Shown piece after piece: positions 19,308 to 31,372 of a stretch of 64,000 bases of DNA. Position 1 is the first letter of the stretch; every line of letters begins with the position of its first letter. Below the pieces are notes generated by a model, which saw only the letters and a program-made list of their open reading frames with translations, searched no databases and had not been told where the DNA came from. Source of the DNA: Erythrobacter sp. F6033 (GTDB lineage: Bacteria > Pseudomonadota > Alphaproteobacteria > Sphingomonadales > Sphingomonadaceae); assembly GCF_023016005.1 (NCBI RefSeq), contig NZ_JALKAZ010000001.1, forward strand, positions 1,054,001 to 1,118,000, in the 5' to 3' direction. Both the position numbers and the translations under genes were made by a program.

Positions 19308-20780
19308 CTATTGCGGTGCGTAGCGGATTTGCGTTTCCCCGTCCGCCGATACCGGAAGGAACAGGCCTTCGCCATAGGCTGTCAGCTGCCCGGTGGATAC
19401 CTTTTCGATGTCGGTCGTAATGGTGAAATCGCCGAACTGTTTTGATGCTATCGCTTTATCAACCTTGCCCATCAATTCGCTAAAGTCGTCTTCGAAATTC
19501 TGTGTCAGCGCGTCTTCGATGGTCGATGAGAAATCCTGTGTCTTGGCAATTTCCAGCAGAACGTTGGTGGTAAAGCGTGTCGTTTCGACCTGATAATCAG
19601 GCTCGACGAATTCGATTTTGCGAGAGTTTTCTGCATTGTGGGGGAGGGCGGTAAGCCAGACTGTTCCGCTTGCCGGTTTATCCCGCTCATCTGACTTCCA
19701 CGCTTCGAATTCCACACCGACTGCCACGCGATAATCGCTGGTGCCGTATACCGTCACAGAGCGCAATTCGACCATACGGTCTCCGATTGCAGGTACAGGA
19801 AATGGGCGCTCGGCACGCTTTTCAAGAGCGCGTTTTATCACACCCTCCAACTGATCATAATCCGCAATCACCGGTAAGGTGAGCGCGAGCTTCGCGTCCG
19901 AAGCGGCTCGTTCCATCATATCGGGCAGCGGGTTGGCTTCCGGTGCCGGCGGCTTTTCGCCAACAAAGATTTCCGTCGATGCGTTGAGCCGCATCGAGAC
20001 GATGATAGCATTTCGCGAAGCACTATAGCCGTCGTAGCCCAAACCCCGCGGTGTCAGCCGCATCCAGACGGGCGGGTTTTTGCTGTTGAGCGACAGGACG
20101 GAATACCCTCGCTCCCACATCGGTTCGATCTGGCTGCGTAGATTGAGCTTCGCAATCTCCCGCTCTAATGTCTGTTCCAAAGTTCTGATGACCTTGCTCA
20201 GCCGCTCATCCGCTTCGTTTGCGAATGTCACTTTCTGACCAAGCAGCGACACGGTGGGGGGCTGCCGCCAATCGTAATTGATCGAAACCTTTCCGCGCAC
20301 GGACCAATCCTTACGCACCGAAAGCCTCACCCTCGCGGTAACCGTCGCGCTGGCGGTCGCCGTCTTCTTGTCAATAATGCCGGCGATGTCATTCGCAGTC
20401 ATTTTTGCGCGGATCGGCATGGTCACAATCAGGTCTTGGCCTCTACCCCGCAGGGTCAATTTACCGCGCGAGACAGCACCTGCCAGATCGCATTTAATCT
20501 TGGGCGATTTGAGCGTGACACCGAGCACTTCGGTCCGCTGAGACGGAACGCATTCAGCGTTTGCCCTATTGAGTGACCACAGCCGCGTTGGCACTTCACT
20601 CTCAAGTGCGCGGCGCATAGGCGCAAGGCTCATTTCGATATCGGTTGCGAGGGTCGATTGGCCATCGGGCACCTCGATTGCATCGTTTAAGCGCGGTGGA
20701 GGTTTGACCTCTTCCTGAAACGAGCAACCTGACAGGGCGAGCGGGATCGCAAGCGCAAAGCCCATAATACGCGCAGCCAT
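19308..20780 (-). CDS. DUF4403-like outer-membrane/periplasmic lipoprotein
   Basis: 490 aa from ATG 20780. A lipoprotein signal peptide ends in the lipobox LSGC, so it is probably lipidated. The body has several beta-rich repeats of roughly 200 residues; WERGYSVLSLNSKNPPVWMRLTPRGL and the C-terminal QFGDFTITTDIEK look like the DUF4403 family. Function unknown. It lies 33 bases upstream of the amidase. Confidence 0.7.
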   Translation of the reverse strand: MAARIMGFALAIPLALSGCSFQEEVKPPPRLNDAIEVPDGQSTLATDIEMSLAPMRRALESEVPTRLWSLNRANAECVPSQRTEVLGVTLKSPKIKCDLAGAVSRGKLTLRGRGQDLIVTMPIRAKMTANDIAGIIDKKTATASATVTARVRLSVRKDWSVRGKVSINYDWRQPPTVSLLGQKVTFANEADERLSKVIRTLEQTLEREIAKLNLRSQIEPMWERGYSVLSLNSKNPPVWMRLTPRGLGYDGYSASRNAIIVSMRLNASTEIFVGEKPPAPEANPLPDMMERAASDAKLALTLPVIADYDQLEGVIKRALEKRAERPFPVPAIGDRMVELRSVTVYGTSDYRVAVGVEFEAWKSDERDKPASGTVWLTALPHNAENSRKIEFVEPDYQVETTRFTTNVLLEIAKTQDFSSTIEDALTQNFEDDFSELMGKVDKAIASKQFGDFTITTDIEKVSTGQLTAYGEGLFLPVSADGETQIRYAPQ

Positions 20781-20811
20781 GCTGCTGATATGTTTGTGCC
20801 CCAAAGTGATA

Positions 20812-20852
20812 GCGCCCCCTCTCACCATTTGTGTTTAGGCGAGAGGGGGCGC
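20812..20852 (-). terminator. Hairpin downstream of lpdA
   Basis: A perfect 12-bp stem (20812-20823 with 20841-20852, GCGCCCCCTCTC arm) around a 17-base loop. It lies just after the lpdA stop and before the DUF4403 gene, both minus strand. The base run after it on the minus strand is only weakly T-rich. Probably ends the TCA operon. Confidence 0.6.
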
Positions 20853-20898
20853 TGAATCAATTTTGGTAGTGATTTCCGCCGCTAAAGGACGGCATTCG

Positions 20899-22311
20899 TT
20901 ACATATGGATCGGCTTGCCGCGCACGCCCATCGCCGCTTCCTTCATGGCTTCGGCATGGGTGGGGTGAGCGTGGCAGGTATAGGCGATGTCTTCTGATGT
21001 CGCGCCGAATTCCATCGCGATGCCCGCTTCGGCAATCATCGTACCTGCGACGCTGGCGATGCACCATACGCCCAGAACGCGGTCGGTCTCCGCATCGGCG
21101 ATGACTTTTACGAAGCCATCTGGCTCGTGATTGGTCTTTGCGCGGCTGTTCGCCATCATCGGGAATTTGCCGACCTTGATTGCTTTCTTGTCGCCGCCAG
21201 CCTGTTCGATGGCTTGCTCGGTTGTCAGACCGACGCCAGCGATTTCGGGCAGGGTGTAGACGACATTCGGGATCACGTCGTGGTTCACAATGCCGGTTTC
21301 GCCAGCGATGTTTTCCGCGACCGCAATGCCCTCATCCTCGGCTTTGTGCGCGAGCATCGGGCCGGGGACACAGTCGCCGATGGCCCAAACATTATCGACC
21401 TTGGTGCGGAAATCGTGATCAATTTCGATCTGGCCGCGCTGATTGGTTTCAAGGCCAATCGCGTCGAGACCTAGGCCGTCGGTATTCGGCTTACGCCCGA
21501 TAGATACGAGCACGCAATCGACGTCCATCGTCTCCGCATCGCCGCCTGCCGCTGGTTCCATCGTCAGTGTGGCGGTTTTGCCTTTGACAGCTACGCCGGT
21601 GACTTTCGTACCAAGCTTGAAATCGATACCCTGCTTCTTGAAAATCTTGCGCGATTCCTTGCGGATATCGCCGTCGAGACCGGGCAGGATTTCGTCGAGA
21701 TATTCGATGCAAGTGACTTCCGCGCCAAGGCGGCGCCAGACCGAGCCGAGCTCTAACCCGATAACGCCACCACCGATGACGACCATTTTCTTCGGCACTT
21801 TGGCAAGCTCAAGCGCCCCGGTGGAATCGACTACCACGCCTTTGTCGTTGTCGACCTCAACGCCGGGAAGGGGCGTGACGGAAGAACCGGTTGCGATGAC
21901 AATGTCTTTTGCGGTGACGGTTTCGTCGCCGACTTTGACAGTGTGCGCATCCTGGAAAGTGGCGTAGCCTTTCTTCCAGTCGACCTTGTTCTTCTTGAAC
22001 AGGAACTCGATGCCTTTGGTAAGACCATCAACCGCATCGATGCGCTGGGCGTGCATCTTCTCAAGGTTAAGCTTTGGCGTCACGTCCACGCCCATATCGG
22101 CCATCGTGCCATTGGCAGCGGCGTCGTAGTACTCGGATGCGTGCAGCATCGCCTTGGAAGGGATACAACCGACATTGAGGCATGTCCCGCCAAGGGTTTC
22201 CCTGCCTTCTGCACAAGCGGTTTTTAGGCCCAGCTGCGCAGCGCGGATAGCCGCGACATAGCCGCCGGGACCGGCACCGATAACAAGGACGTCGTAGTCG
22301 TATTCAGCCAT
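20899..22311 (-). CDS. lpdA: Dihydrolipoyl dehydrogenase (E3)
   Basis: E3 flavoprotein of 2-oxoacid dehydrogenase complexes (reoxidises dihydrolipoyl groups with NAD+), 470 aa. The FAD motif GAGPGGYVAA is at 12-21 and the redox-active disulfide in GGTCLNVGCIPSK at C44/C49. A second nucleotide motif is GGGVIGLELGSV, and the C-terminal HAHPTHAEAMKEA carries the catalytic His-Glu pair. It is the last gene of the TCA operon, so it most likely serves the SucAB complex. Confidence 0.95.
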   Translation of the reverse strand: MAEYDYDVLVIGAGPGGYVAAIRAAQLGLKTACAEGRETLGGTCLNVGCIPSKAMLHASEYYDAAANGTMADMGVDVTPKLNLEKMHAQRIDAVDGLTKGIEFLFKKNKVDWKKGYATFQDAHTVKVGDETVTAKDIVIATGSSVTPLPGVEVDNDKGVVVDSTGALELAKVPKKMVVIGGGVIGLELGSVWRRLGAEVTCIEYLDEILPGLDGDIRKESRKIFKKQGIDFKLGTKVTGVAVKGKTATLTMEPAAGGDAETMDVDCVLVSIGRKPNTDGLGLDAIGLETNQRGQIEIDHDFRTKVDNVWAIGDCVPGPMLAHKAEDEGIAVAENIAGETGIVNHDVIPNVVYTLPEIAGVGLTTEQAIEQAGGDKKAIKVGKFPMMANSRAKTNHEPDGFVKVIADAETDRVLGVWCIASVAGTMIAEAGIAMEFGATSEDIAYTCHAHPTHAEAMKEAAMGVRGKPIHM

Positions 22312-22377
22312 TTTCTAGCTCCATGATCCCGTATCAGGTGGGATCGGAATTTCAGGGGTCAACTAGGGGATGCCGGA

Positions 22378-23583
22378 TCAAAGGTCGATCAGCATCCGGG
22401 TTGGATCTTCGATTGCTTCCTTGATGATTTTCAGCGCGGTTACGGCTTCGCGACCATCGATCAGGCGGTGATCATAGGAGAGCGCGATATACATCATCGG
22501 ACGGATCACGATCTCGCCATTCACAACCACCGCGCGGTCTTCAATCCGGTGAAGGCCAAGCACGGCGCTCTGCGGCGGGTTGATGATCGGGGTCGACATC
22601 AACGATCCGAACACGCCGCCATTCGAAATGGTGAAGGTGCCGCCTGTCATATCGGCCATGGTCAGCGTGCCTTCCTTGGCGCGCGCACCGAAATCGGCGA
22701 TGTCTTTTTCGATCCGGGCAAAGCCTTTGTCCTGACAATCGCGGATCACTGGGACGACAAGGCCGTTCGGAGCAGAGACAGCGACCGAAATATCGACATA
22801 GTCGTGATAAACGATCTCATCGCCTTCGATGTAAGCGTTCACACTCGGCACGTCTTTAAGCGCAAGACACGCGGCCTTTGCGAAGAAACCCATAAATCCG
22901 AGGCGGATATCGTGTTTCTTGGCGAACAGGTCTTTGTATTTGGAGCGCGCTTCGATCACCGCGCTCATGTCCACATCGTTGAACGTGGTAAGCAGCGCAG
23001 CCTCTTCCTGAGCGCCTTTCAGACGCTTGGCGATGGTCTGGCGCATGCGGGTCATTTTGACTCGCTCTTCGCGGCGTTCGCCTGTGGCAGCTGGCGCAGC
23101 CGGTGCAGACGATGCCGCCGGAGCAGGAGCAGGGCTGCTCTTTGCTTTGGCAGCCGCAATCACGTCTTCCTTGGTCAACCGACCGTCCTTGCCAGTACCC
23201 TTGATCGTGCTCGGATCAACGCCGTGTTCCAGAACCGCGCGGCGCACAGCCGGCGACATGGTGACAGCGGCATCGCCGGTAGCTTCTTTTGACGCTGCCG
23301 GAGCGGGAGCCGCTTCTTTTGCAGCGGGAGCGGCACCGGCGCTCGCGCCTTCATCGATTACCGCGAGAACCGCGCCAACTTCGACTGTGTCGCCAACCTC
23401 GGCTTTGTGTTCGACCAAAACGCCAGCGATGGGCGAGGGCACATCAACCGCGACCTTATCGGTCTCAAGACTGACGATAGGCTCATCGGCTGCGACCGCG
23501 TCGCCCGGCTGTTTCAGCCATTCGCCGATTGATCCTTCGGTAACAGACTCGCCAAGAGCCGGGACAGTGATTTCAGTAGCCAT
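22378..23583 (-). CDS. sucB: Dihydrolipoyllysine succinyltransferase (E2 of 2-oxoglutarate dehydrogenase)
   Basis: E2 of the OGDH complex, 401 aa. The lipoyl domain has its modified Lys at 43 ([13 protein letters not shown]). An Ala/Pro linker leads to the E3-binding domain ([13 protein letters not shown], ~108-145). After a second linker comes the catalytic core with SYDHRLIDG, giving His372 and Asp376. One lipoyl domain is usual for SucB. 66 bases separate it from lpdA and 39 from sucA. Confidence 0.95.
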   Translation of the reverse strand: MATEITVPALGESVTEGSIGEWLKQPGDAVAADEPIVSLETDKVAVDVPSPIAGVLVEHKAEVGDTVEVGAVLAVIDEGASAGAAPAAKEAAPAPAASKEATGDAAVTMSPAVRRAVLEHGVDPSTIKGTGKDGRLTKEDVIAAAKAKSSPAPAPAASSAPAAPAATGERREERVKMTRMRQTIAKRLKGAQEEAALLTTFNDVDMSAVIEARSKYKDLFAKKHDIRLGFMGFFAKAACLALKDVPSVNAYIEGDEIVYHDYVDISVAVSAPNGLVVPVIRDCQDKGFARIEKDIADFGARAKEGTLTMADMTGGTFTISNGGVFGSLMSTPIINPPQSAVLGLHRIEDRAVVVNGEIVIRPMMYIALSYDHRLIDGREAVTALKIIKEAIEDPTRMLIDL

Positions 23584-23622
23584 TTTACATATTCCTCAGC
23601 GTGTTACTGGGGTGAATTCAAA

Positions 23623-26427
23623 TTACTTCGACAGCCCGAGAGCATCGGCGACCAGCGCCTCTTGCTGCTCGGCATGACGTTTCGCGAGACCTGTTGCAGG
23701 TGATGCCGCTGCATCACGCCCGGCGTAAGTCGGACGCATGCCATTGTGGCCTGCCTGTGTGAGCGAATCCTCGATCTGGTTCTGTACGAAGAACCACGAA
23801 CCGTTGTTTTTCGGCTCTTCTTGACACCAGATCACATCTTTCAAATTGGTCATGCGCTTGAGGCGCACGGCCAGTGGATCACCCGGGAACGGATAAAGCT
23901 GCTCAATGCGCACGATAGAGACGTCTTTCAGACCCTCTTCCTCACGCTTTTCGTACAGATCATAATAGACCTTGCCCGAACACAGGATGAGGCGCTTTAC
24001 GTCCTTATCCGCGATTTCGGTCAGATCGGATTTGATCCGCTTGAACTGCCAATCGCCTGTAAATTCCTCGCGCGGGCTTTTTGCCAGCGGATGACGCAGC
24101 AGCGACTTTGGCGTCATAATCACCAGCGGCTTGCGGAAGCTCCGCAGCATCTGGCGGCGAAGCACATGGAAGTAGTTCGCCGGCGTGGTGATGTTGCAGA
24201 CCTGGATATTGTCGTTCGCGCACAGTTGAAGGAAGCGTTCGAGGCGTGCGGAGGAGTGCTCCGGTCCCTGACCTTCATATCCGTGCGGCAGAAGCATAAC
24301 GAGGCCGTTGGCACGCAGCCATTTGGCTTCACCTGCGGCAATATACTGATCGATCATGATCTGCGCGCCGTTGGCGAAGTCACCAAATTGCGCTTCCCAA
24401 AGGACCAGTGTTTTCGGGTCAGCCATGGCAAAGCCATATTCAAAGCCGAGCACCCCATATTCCGACAGAGTGGAATCGTGCACTTCGAAATGGCCGTGGG
24501 GCAGGGTGCTTAGCGGTACATATTTGTCCTCAGTCTTCTGATCGACCCAGACGGCATGGCGCTGAGAGAAGGTGCCGCGGCCACTATCCTGACCGGACAG
24601 GCGAACGCCGTATCCTTCCATAACAAGGCTGCCGAAAGCGAGTGCCTCTGCGGTGGCCCAGTCAAAGCCTTCGCCGCTTTCGAACATGTCACCTTTCGCC
24701 TTGAGCACACGGCCCAGCGTTTTGTGGATGTTCACATCATCTGGCACGTTGGTGAGCACGCGTCCAAGGCTGTCGAACATCTTCGGTTCGATCGCCGTTT
24801 CGATATTGCGACGGGCGGTTTCATCATCGGCTGGCTTGTTCAGTCCCGCCCAGCGGCCACCGAACCAGTCGGCTTCGTTGGCCTTGTAGCTCTTTGCCGC
24901 TTGAAACTCTTCTTCGAGATGCGCCACGAATTCGCCGGCCACTTCGGCGCGGTGCCCTTCGTCAATCACGCCTTCTGCGATCAGACGCTGTTCGTAATGC
25001 ACGCTCACTTTCGGGTGCTTGCGGATCACATCATACATCAGCGGCTGGGTAAACTTCGGCTCGTCGCCTTCGTTGTGGCCAAAGCGGCGATAGCACCACA
25101 TGTCGATCACAACATCGCGGCCAAATTTCTGGCGGTATTCAACGGCCAGTTTGCATGCGAAAGTCACGGCTTCGGGATCATCACCGTTCACGTGCAGGAT
25201 CGGAGCCATCACACCCTTCGCCACGTCGGACGGGTAGGGCGATGACCGCGCGAATTTCGGCGAGGTCGTAAAGCCGATCTGGTTGTTGATGATAAAGTGC
25301 AGACAGCCGCCTGTGTCATACCCAGGCACGCCCGAAAGCGAGAGGCTTTCCCAGACAACACCTTGGCCGGCAAAGGCCGCATCGCCGTGGATCAGAACGG
25401 GCAGAACCTGCTCGGTCGTCGCGCCTTCACGCACGACTTGCTGCGCGCGGGTTTTGCCCAGCACAACAGGGTTCACCGTTTCGAGGTGCGACGGGTTAGG
25501 CACCAGAGACATGTGCACTTCGATATCGTCGAAAGTGCGATCAGTGCTGGTTCCGAGGTGATACTTCACATCGCCCGATCCGCCGACATCCTCAGGATTG
25601 GCAGAGCCGCCGGAAAATTCGTGGAAGATCACTTTGTAAGGCTTGGCCATCACATTCGCGAGGACATTCAAGCGCCCGCGGTGCGCCATGCCATAGATGA
25701 TCTCGCGCACGCCCGAGCTGCCGCCGTGTTTGATCACTGCCTCAAGAGCAGGGATCATGGACTCGCCGCCGTCTAGGCCGAAACGCTTGGTCCCGACATA
25801 TTTCTTGCCGAGAAACTCTTCGTATTGCTCACCGCGCAGAACGGCTGCGAGGATCGCTTTCTTGCCCTCAGGCGTAAAGTGGATCGTCTCGCCGGGGCTC
25901 TCGAATTTGTCCTGCAGGAAACGCCGCTCTTCGGTGTCGGCGATGTGCATGTACTCAAGGCCGACTTTGCCGCAATACACCTCTTTCAGGCGCTCATGAA
26001 GCTCACCCACGGTGGTCCATTCAAGGCCAAGAACGCCTCCGACAAAGACTTCGCTCGACTGCTTGCCCTCCAGCCCGTGGAATGCCAGCGACAGATCTTC
26101 TGGTGTCTTGGCGCGGTGGCTGGAAAGGCCCAGCGGATCAAGTTCAGCGGCCATGTGCCCGCGCACACGGTAAAGCCGCACCAAAGTCATCGCCTTGTTG
26201 GACAGATCAGACGCATCTTCGAGCGCCTTGTCATCAATTGGCTTGCCCGCTTTCTTGGCCGCTTTTTCCACCACAACGCGCATCTGCGTCGGGTCCATGG
26301 CAGTCGTCAGGTCAGCGCCAGAATCGCTGACCTGATCAAGCCATTTCGGATTGCCCCATGACGGACCCGGCTGGGGCCCTTCCTGATCGGACATTTGCGG
26401 TAAAAAGTCATTCGGTTCTTGACCCAT
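23623..26427 (-). CDS. sucA: 2-oxoglutarate dehydrogenase E1 component
   Basis: Thiamine-diphosphate-dependent E1 of OGDH, 934 aa from the ATG at 26427 (MGQEPNDFLPQM), preceded by GGAGA. The frame stays open upstream into sucD, but that part is antisense-like and basic and is not part of the protein. Diagnostic segments: EAVIKHGGSSGVREIIYGMAHRGRLNVL, HGDAAFAGQGVVWESL, RFGHNEGDEP and, near the end, WCQEEPKNNGSWFF. Length matches the family. Confidence 0.95.
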   Translation of the reverse strand: MGQEPNDFLPQMSDQEGPQPGPSWGNPKWLDQVSDSGADLTTAMDPTQMRVVVEKAAKKAGKPIDDKALEDASDLSNKAMTLVRLYRVRGHMAAELDPLGLSSHRAKTPEDLSLAFHGLEGKQSSEVFVGGVLGLEWTTVGELHERLKEVYCGKVGLEYMHIADTEERRFLQDKFESPGETIHFTPEGKKAILAAVLRGEQYEEFLGKKYVGTKRFGLDGGESMIPALEAVIKHGGSSGVREIIYGMAHRGRLNVLANVMAKPYKVIFHEFSGGSANPEDVGGSGDVKYHLGTSTDRTFDDIEVHMSLVPNPSHLETVNPVVLGKTRAQQVVREGATTEQVLPVLIHGDAAFAGQGVVWESLSLSGVPGYDTGGCLHFIINNQIGFTTSPKFARSSPYPSDVAKGVMAPILHVNGDDPEAVTFACKLAVEYRQKFGRDVVIDMWCYRRFGHNEGDEPKFTQPLMYDVIRKHPKVSVHYEQRLIAEGVIDEGHRAEVAGEFVAHLEEEFQAAKSYKANEADWFGGRWAGLNKPADDETARRNIETAIEPKMFDSLGRVLTNVPDDVNIHKTLGRVLKAKGDMFESGEGFDWATAEALAFGSLVMEGYGVRLSGQDSGRGTFSQRHAVWVDQKTEDKYVPLSTLPHGHFEVHDSTLSEYGVLGFEYGFAMADPKTLVLWEAQFGDFANGAQIMIDQYIAAGEAKWLRANGLVMLLPHGYEGQGPEHSSARLERFLQLCANDNIQVCNITTPANYFHVLRRQMLRSFRKPLVIMTPKSLLRHPLAKSPREEFTGDWQFKRIKSDLTEIADKDVKRLILCSGKVYYDLYEKREEEGLKDVSIVRIEQLYPFPGDPLAVRLKRMTNLKDVIWCQEEPKNNGSWFFVQNQIEDSLTQAGHNGMRPTYAGRDAAASPATGLAKRHAEQQEALVADALGLSK

Positions 26428-26461
26428 TAGGGTTCTCCGTGGGGAGGAGGGAGTGGCGGGT

Positions 26462-27352
26462 TTACGCCAGTTCTTTGAGCATCGCGTCGAGCGTGGTGCC
26501 GAGCTCGCTTGGCGAAGGCGAAACGCGGATGCCCGCATCTTCCATCGCCGCGATCTTGTCATCCGCGCCGCCTTTGCCGCCAGATACGATCGCACCGGCA
26601 TGGCCCATACGGCGCCCCGGAGGCGCTGTGCGGCCAGCGATAAAGCCGACGGTCGGCTTGCTGCGACCCTTTGCGGCTTCTTGCTTGAGGAACTCGGCGG
26701 CTTCTTCTTCCGCCGATCCGCCAATCTCGCCGATCATGATCATCGATTTTGTGTCTGGATCGTCAAGGAACAGGTCGAGCACGTCGATAAAGTTGGTGCC
26801 GTTAACCGGATCGCCGCCAATGCCGACTGCGGTCGTCTGACCAAGGCCAACGGCCGTGGTCTGGTGCACGGCTTCATAGGTGAGCGTGCCGGAGCGCGAG
26901 ACAACGCCAACGCTGCCTTTTTTGAAGATGCTGCCCGGCATAATGCCGATTTTGCATTCATCAGGGGTGAGGACGCCGGGGCAGTTCGGGCCGATCAGAC
27001 GCGACTTGCTGCCGGTTAGCGCGGCTTTGGCGCGAACCATATCGAGCACTGGAATGCCTTCGGTGATGCAGATGATAAGTTCCACCTCTGCATCGATAGC
27101 TTCGCAAATCGCATCAGCAGCAAAAGGAGGCGGTACGTAGATGCACGAAGCCGTCGCGCCGGTCGCTTCTTTCGCTTCGCGCACGGTGTTGAATTGCGGC
27201 ACGCCAATATGCGTGGAACCGCCTTTACCAGGCGTAACGCCAGCCACCATTTGCGAGCCATAGGCAATCGCCTGCTCGGTGTGGAATGTACCGGTGTTTC
27301 CGGTCATCCCTTGAGTGATGACCTTGGTGTCTTTGTTGATGAGGATGCTCAT
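26462..27352 (-). CDS. sucD: Succinate-CoA ligase (ADP-forming) alpha subunit
   Basis: 296 aa from ATG 27352 ([21 protein letters not shown]). CoA-binding Rossmann part at the N-terminus; the phosphohistidine is H251 in [10 protein letters not shown]. The start overlaps the stop of the upstream gene (ATGA), and sucA follows. The beta subunit sucC, which must pair with it, is not found next to it or elsewhere in the window. Confidence 0.95.
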   Translation of the reverse strand: MSILINKDTKVITQGMTGNTGTFHTEQAIAYGSQMVAGVTPGKGGSTHIGVPQFNTVREAKEATGATASCIYVPPPFAADAICEAIDAEVELIICITEGIPVLDMVRAKAALTGSKSRLIGPNCPGVLTPDECKIGIMPGSIFKKGSVGVVSRSGTLTYEAVHQTTAVGLGQTTAVGIGGDPVNGTNFIDVLDLFLDDPDTKSMIMIGEIGGSAEEEAAEFLKQEAAKGRSKPTVGFIAGRTAPPGRRMGHAGAIVSGGKGGADDKIAAMEDAGIRVSPSPSELGTTLDAMLKELA

Positions 27353-28025
27353 TCTTGATCGCTCTCTTCTTTGGCAGTGTCTGTTGTGTTGTCTGGAGTG
27401 AATTTGCGAAAGCTCAGTATATAGAAACCCGGATAGAAAACATCTTCCGGCAGGTCCGACTGAGTGGAAAAAGAGTTGGTGTACCGTGCAATCGTGCGGA
27501 CATGCGTTGGCGAGATATTGTCCCAGACCCAAGTGCCGTTGCGCAGATCACCCGGTGAATTTCCAATCCCTGCATCAGCGTCTTTGCCGAACACTGCGCC
27601 GAGCAACTTGCCCGAGGGCATAAAGGGAAGGTCGGGCACCATTGTTACGCAAAGGTATTCCGTAGCGCCGATGTTACCCAGTCCTTCGACAGATGCCGCA
27701 GGGGCACCGTCTTCCGCTTCAACGGAACGGATCGCCATGAACTGGATAAGGTCCAGGCCCTCGACCGTCTTGTCGTAGACGTTGACGTTGGCCTTAAGGG
27801 TATTGCTTTCGGCTTCGAATTTCGCCGCATGCTCGGCCAAAACTGGGTCTTCGATGTCGCGCTTTACCCAATCAACGCTGAGCATGTCGCCCTTCGGGAC
27901 AAAGCCGTTGACCGCAGGGCAATCCAGAAGGTGTGCCTCCATGGCATCCACATACGCCAGCGTGGCATCATGTGCCGCCGCTGGCGTTGCGAATGCAAAA
28001 AGGCAAAAGGGGATCGCGAAACGCA

Positions 28026-28026
<1 letters not shown>
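27349..28026 (-). CDS. Exported protein of unknown function between mdh and sucD
   Basis: 225 aa from ATG 28026 (a TTG one codon earlier is open). The N-terminus [20 protein letters not shown] is a clear signal peptide. The mature part has two Cys ([10 protein letters not shown] and EYLCVTM) and no recognisable catalytic motif. It overlaps the mdh stop by one base (TGATG) and the sucD start by four, so its translation appears coupled to both. It occupies the place where sucC lies in many alphaproteobacteria. Confidence 0.8.
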
Positions 28027-29284
<1,258 letters not shown>

Positions 29285-31246
29285 TTAGCCGACGACCTTC
29301 TTGGTATCGCCTTCGCGTTCCTGCGTCAGCAGCATCGCGGCGAGATAGTCTGGCACAGCGCGGCTGAAATAGAAGCCTTGGCCCAGAGTACAGCCGGCTT
29401 CGAGTACAGCCTCAACCTGATCGATGGTTTCAAGGCCTTCAGCCACGATTTCCATCTCAAGCGTTGATCCCATTTCGGCAACAGCACGGATGATCGCGTC
29501 GCTCTTACGCCCGACATTTTTGCCAGAGACAAAGCTGCGGTCGACCTTAATCTTGTTGAACGGATATTTGTTGATGTAGCCGAGCGAGGAATATCCCGTT
29601 CCGAAGTCATCCAACGCGAATTTCACGCCGATGTCCGAAAGTTCCTGAATGAAGTTTGAGGTCGCGTGATTGTCTTCGACAAACAGGCTTTCGGTTACTT
29701 CTAGTTCGAGGCGATGCGGGTCCAATCCAGCTTCGCGCAAAGCGTTGCGGATACCAAGCGCTGCACCTGGTGCACGGATCTGCAATGGAGACAGGTTCAC
29801 CGCGACGGTAACGTCTTCCGGCCAGGTCGCGGCCACTCGCGCAGCTTGCGCTGTGATCCAGTTGCCAAGCGTTACAATAACGCCGGTTTCTTCGGCAACT
29901 GGGATAAATTCATCCGGACGCAGTTCGCCCTTTACCGGGTGGAACCAGCGCACAAGCGCTTCAAAGGTGCGAATTCTACCGGTTTCCAAATCAACGATCG
30001 GCTGGAAGAAGATCGACAGTTCTTCGCGTTGGATCGCGGCGCGCAATTCATCCTCAATCTCGCGCCGCCGGACCAAATCGCGGGTCATTGAAGCATCAAA
30101 GAAGCGCGTCTGACCGCGTCCACCTATCTTCGCGTGATAAAGCGCAAGGTCGGCGCTTTGCATCAGAGTATCTGTGTCAGCGCCGTCTTCAGGCAACAAG
30201 GCGACACCCAGTGATGCGCGTACTTCCAAGCGATCGCCGTCGATCCGCATTGGACCCATGATTTCCGCATGGATTTCGCTTGCGAGGAGTTCTGCATGTT
30301 TGCGGTCGGTGATAGGGCAGAAGATAACGAATTCGTCCCCGCCAAACCGCGAAACGGTTGAACCTTCCGGACAGACATCGGAAAGCCGGCGGGCCACTTC
30401 GCTAAGAACCCGATCACCGACCGGATGGCCAAGCAGGTCGTTCACTTCTTTAAAGCGATCAAGATCGATCCAGATCAGCGCCAAATGGCTGTCATCATCG
30501 ATGCTCATCATGGTCTCGACCATTGCGTGATTCAAACCGGCCCTGTTGGCCAGTCCTGTGACGACATCTGTGCGGGCAAGGATTTTCATCCTGTCAGCGA
30601 GTTTGGCACTGGTTTCCGCTGATGCGATGGAATCGCGAAGCACATTGAAAATGTTGCTGGCAATCGAGATCATTGCCGGGATCAACAGAAGGATCGTCAA
30701 GCCAAGAGCAATAAAGCCCGGTGATCCCGTCCAAAACGCCGCTAGCGCGATGGGTACGCATGAAAGGCTCAACTGTCCGATTGCAATTGTCAGACGGCCC
30801 GCATTGCGCGCCGAAACACCGATGCCGTAACCCAGAGCATTTGCTACCATAAGGACTTCGACTTGCGTCGTTGTACCGATCAGAATGGTGAACGCAGCGG
30901 TGCAGCCGAGCACTAAAGCAAAGCTGAAGGCTCCGACTTCATAGACGAATTCAAGTTTAGCGGTGCTGTTGCCCTCTGAATCTGGCGAAAGACCAAGCGC
31001 AGCTACTATCCGGGCTACTGCGATCACCGAAAGAAGGATTGCAGCGATATAGAGTTCATTCCGATCGGCGATCCACGCCGCCACAAAAGCTGCTGAGACG
31101 GTTGCAAGCGCGCCGATCGCCAAACTTGATGGTTGGGCATAGAGCGATTTGACCAGCATACGCTGAACGCGCGCGGAAACTTTGTCCGAGCGGTCCCGCC
31201 GTTTATGCAGCGCGCGAACTTTCGCGAATGGTCTAAGCGCTTTCAT
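29285..31246 (-). CDS. Membrane GGDEF-EAL cyclic-di-GMP protein
   Basis: 653 aa from ATG 31246 (a TTG at 31276 is open upstream). The N-terminal ~200 residues form about six hydrophobic segments (a MASE-like sensor). The GGDEF domain has an intact GGDEF at 302-306 but PEGS where an inhibitory RxxD I-site would be, so product inhibition is unlikely. The EAL domain keeps EALVRW (429-434), an NLSP block and DDFGTGYSSL. Both activities may be possible; which dominates cannot be told. It is transcribed alone. Confidence 0.9.
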   Translation of the reverse strand: MKALRPFAKVRALHKRRDRSDKVSARVQRMLVKSLYAQPSSLAIGALATVSAAFVAAWIADRNELYIAAILLSVIAVARIVAALGLSPDSEGNSTAKLEFVYEVGAFSFALVLGCTAAFTILIGTTTQVEVLMVANALGYGIGVSARNAGRLTIAIGQLSLSCVPIALAAFWTGSPGFIALGLTILLLIPAMISIASNIFNVLRDSIASAETSAKLADRMKILARTDVVTGLANRAGLNHAMVETMMSIDDDSHLALIWIDLDRFKEVNDLLGHPVGDRVLSEVARRLSDVCPEGSTVSRFGGDEFVIFCPITDRKHAELLASEIHAEIMGPMRIDGDRLEVRASLGVALLPEDGADTDTLMQSADLALYHAKIGGRGQTRFFDASMTRDLVRRREIEDELRAAIQREELSIFFQPIVDLETGRIRTFEALVRWFHPVKGELRPDEFIPVAEETGVIVTLGNWITAQAARVAATWPEDVTVAVNLSPLQIRAPGAALGIRNALREAGLDPHRLELEVTESLFVEDNHATSNFIQELSDIGVKFALDDFGTGYSSLGYINKYPFNKIKVDRSFVSGKNVGRKSDAIIRAVAEMGSTLEMEIVAEGLETIDQVEAVLEAGCTLGQGFYFSRAVPDYLAAMLLTQEREGDTKKVVG

Positions 31247-31372
31247 ACCCAACCCGCAATAAAGCGAAGACGTCAAGGTCAGGTTAACAGGATAGTTACC
31301 CAGATTTTCCGCAGAAATTCTAGAGTTTTACCGCGCTGCGAAATCAATTGGCTGCGCCGCCAATCGGCTGGG

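Noticed and set aside
26428..26724. N-terminal extension of sucA by 99 codons.
   Set aside because: It lies antisense-free but inside the sucD coding region in another frame, is strongly basic and low complexity, and the ATG at 26427 has a good ribosome-binding site.
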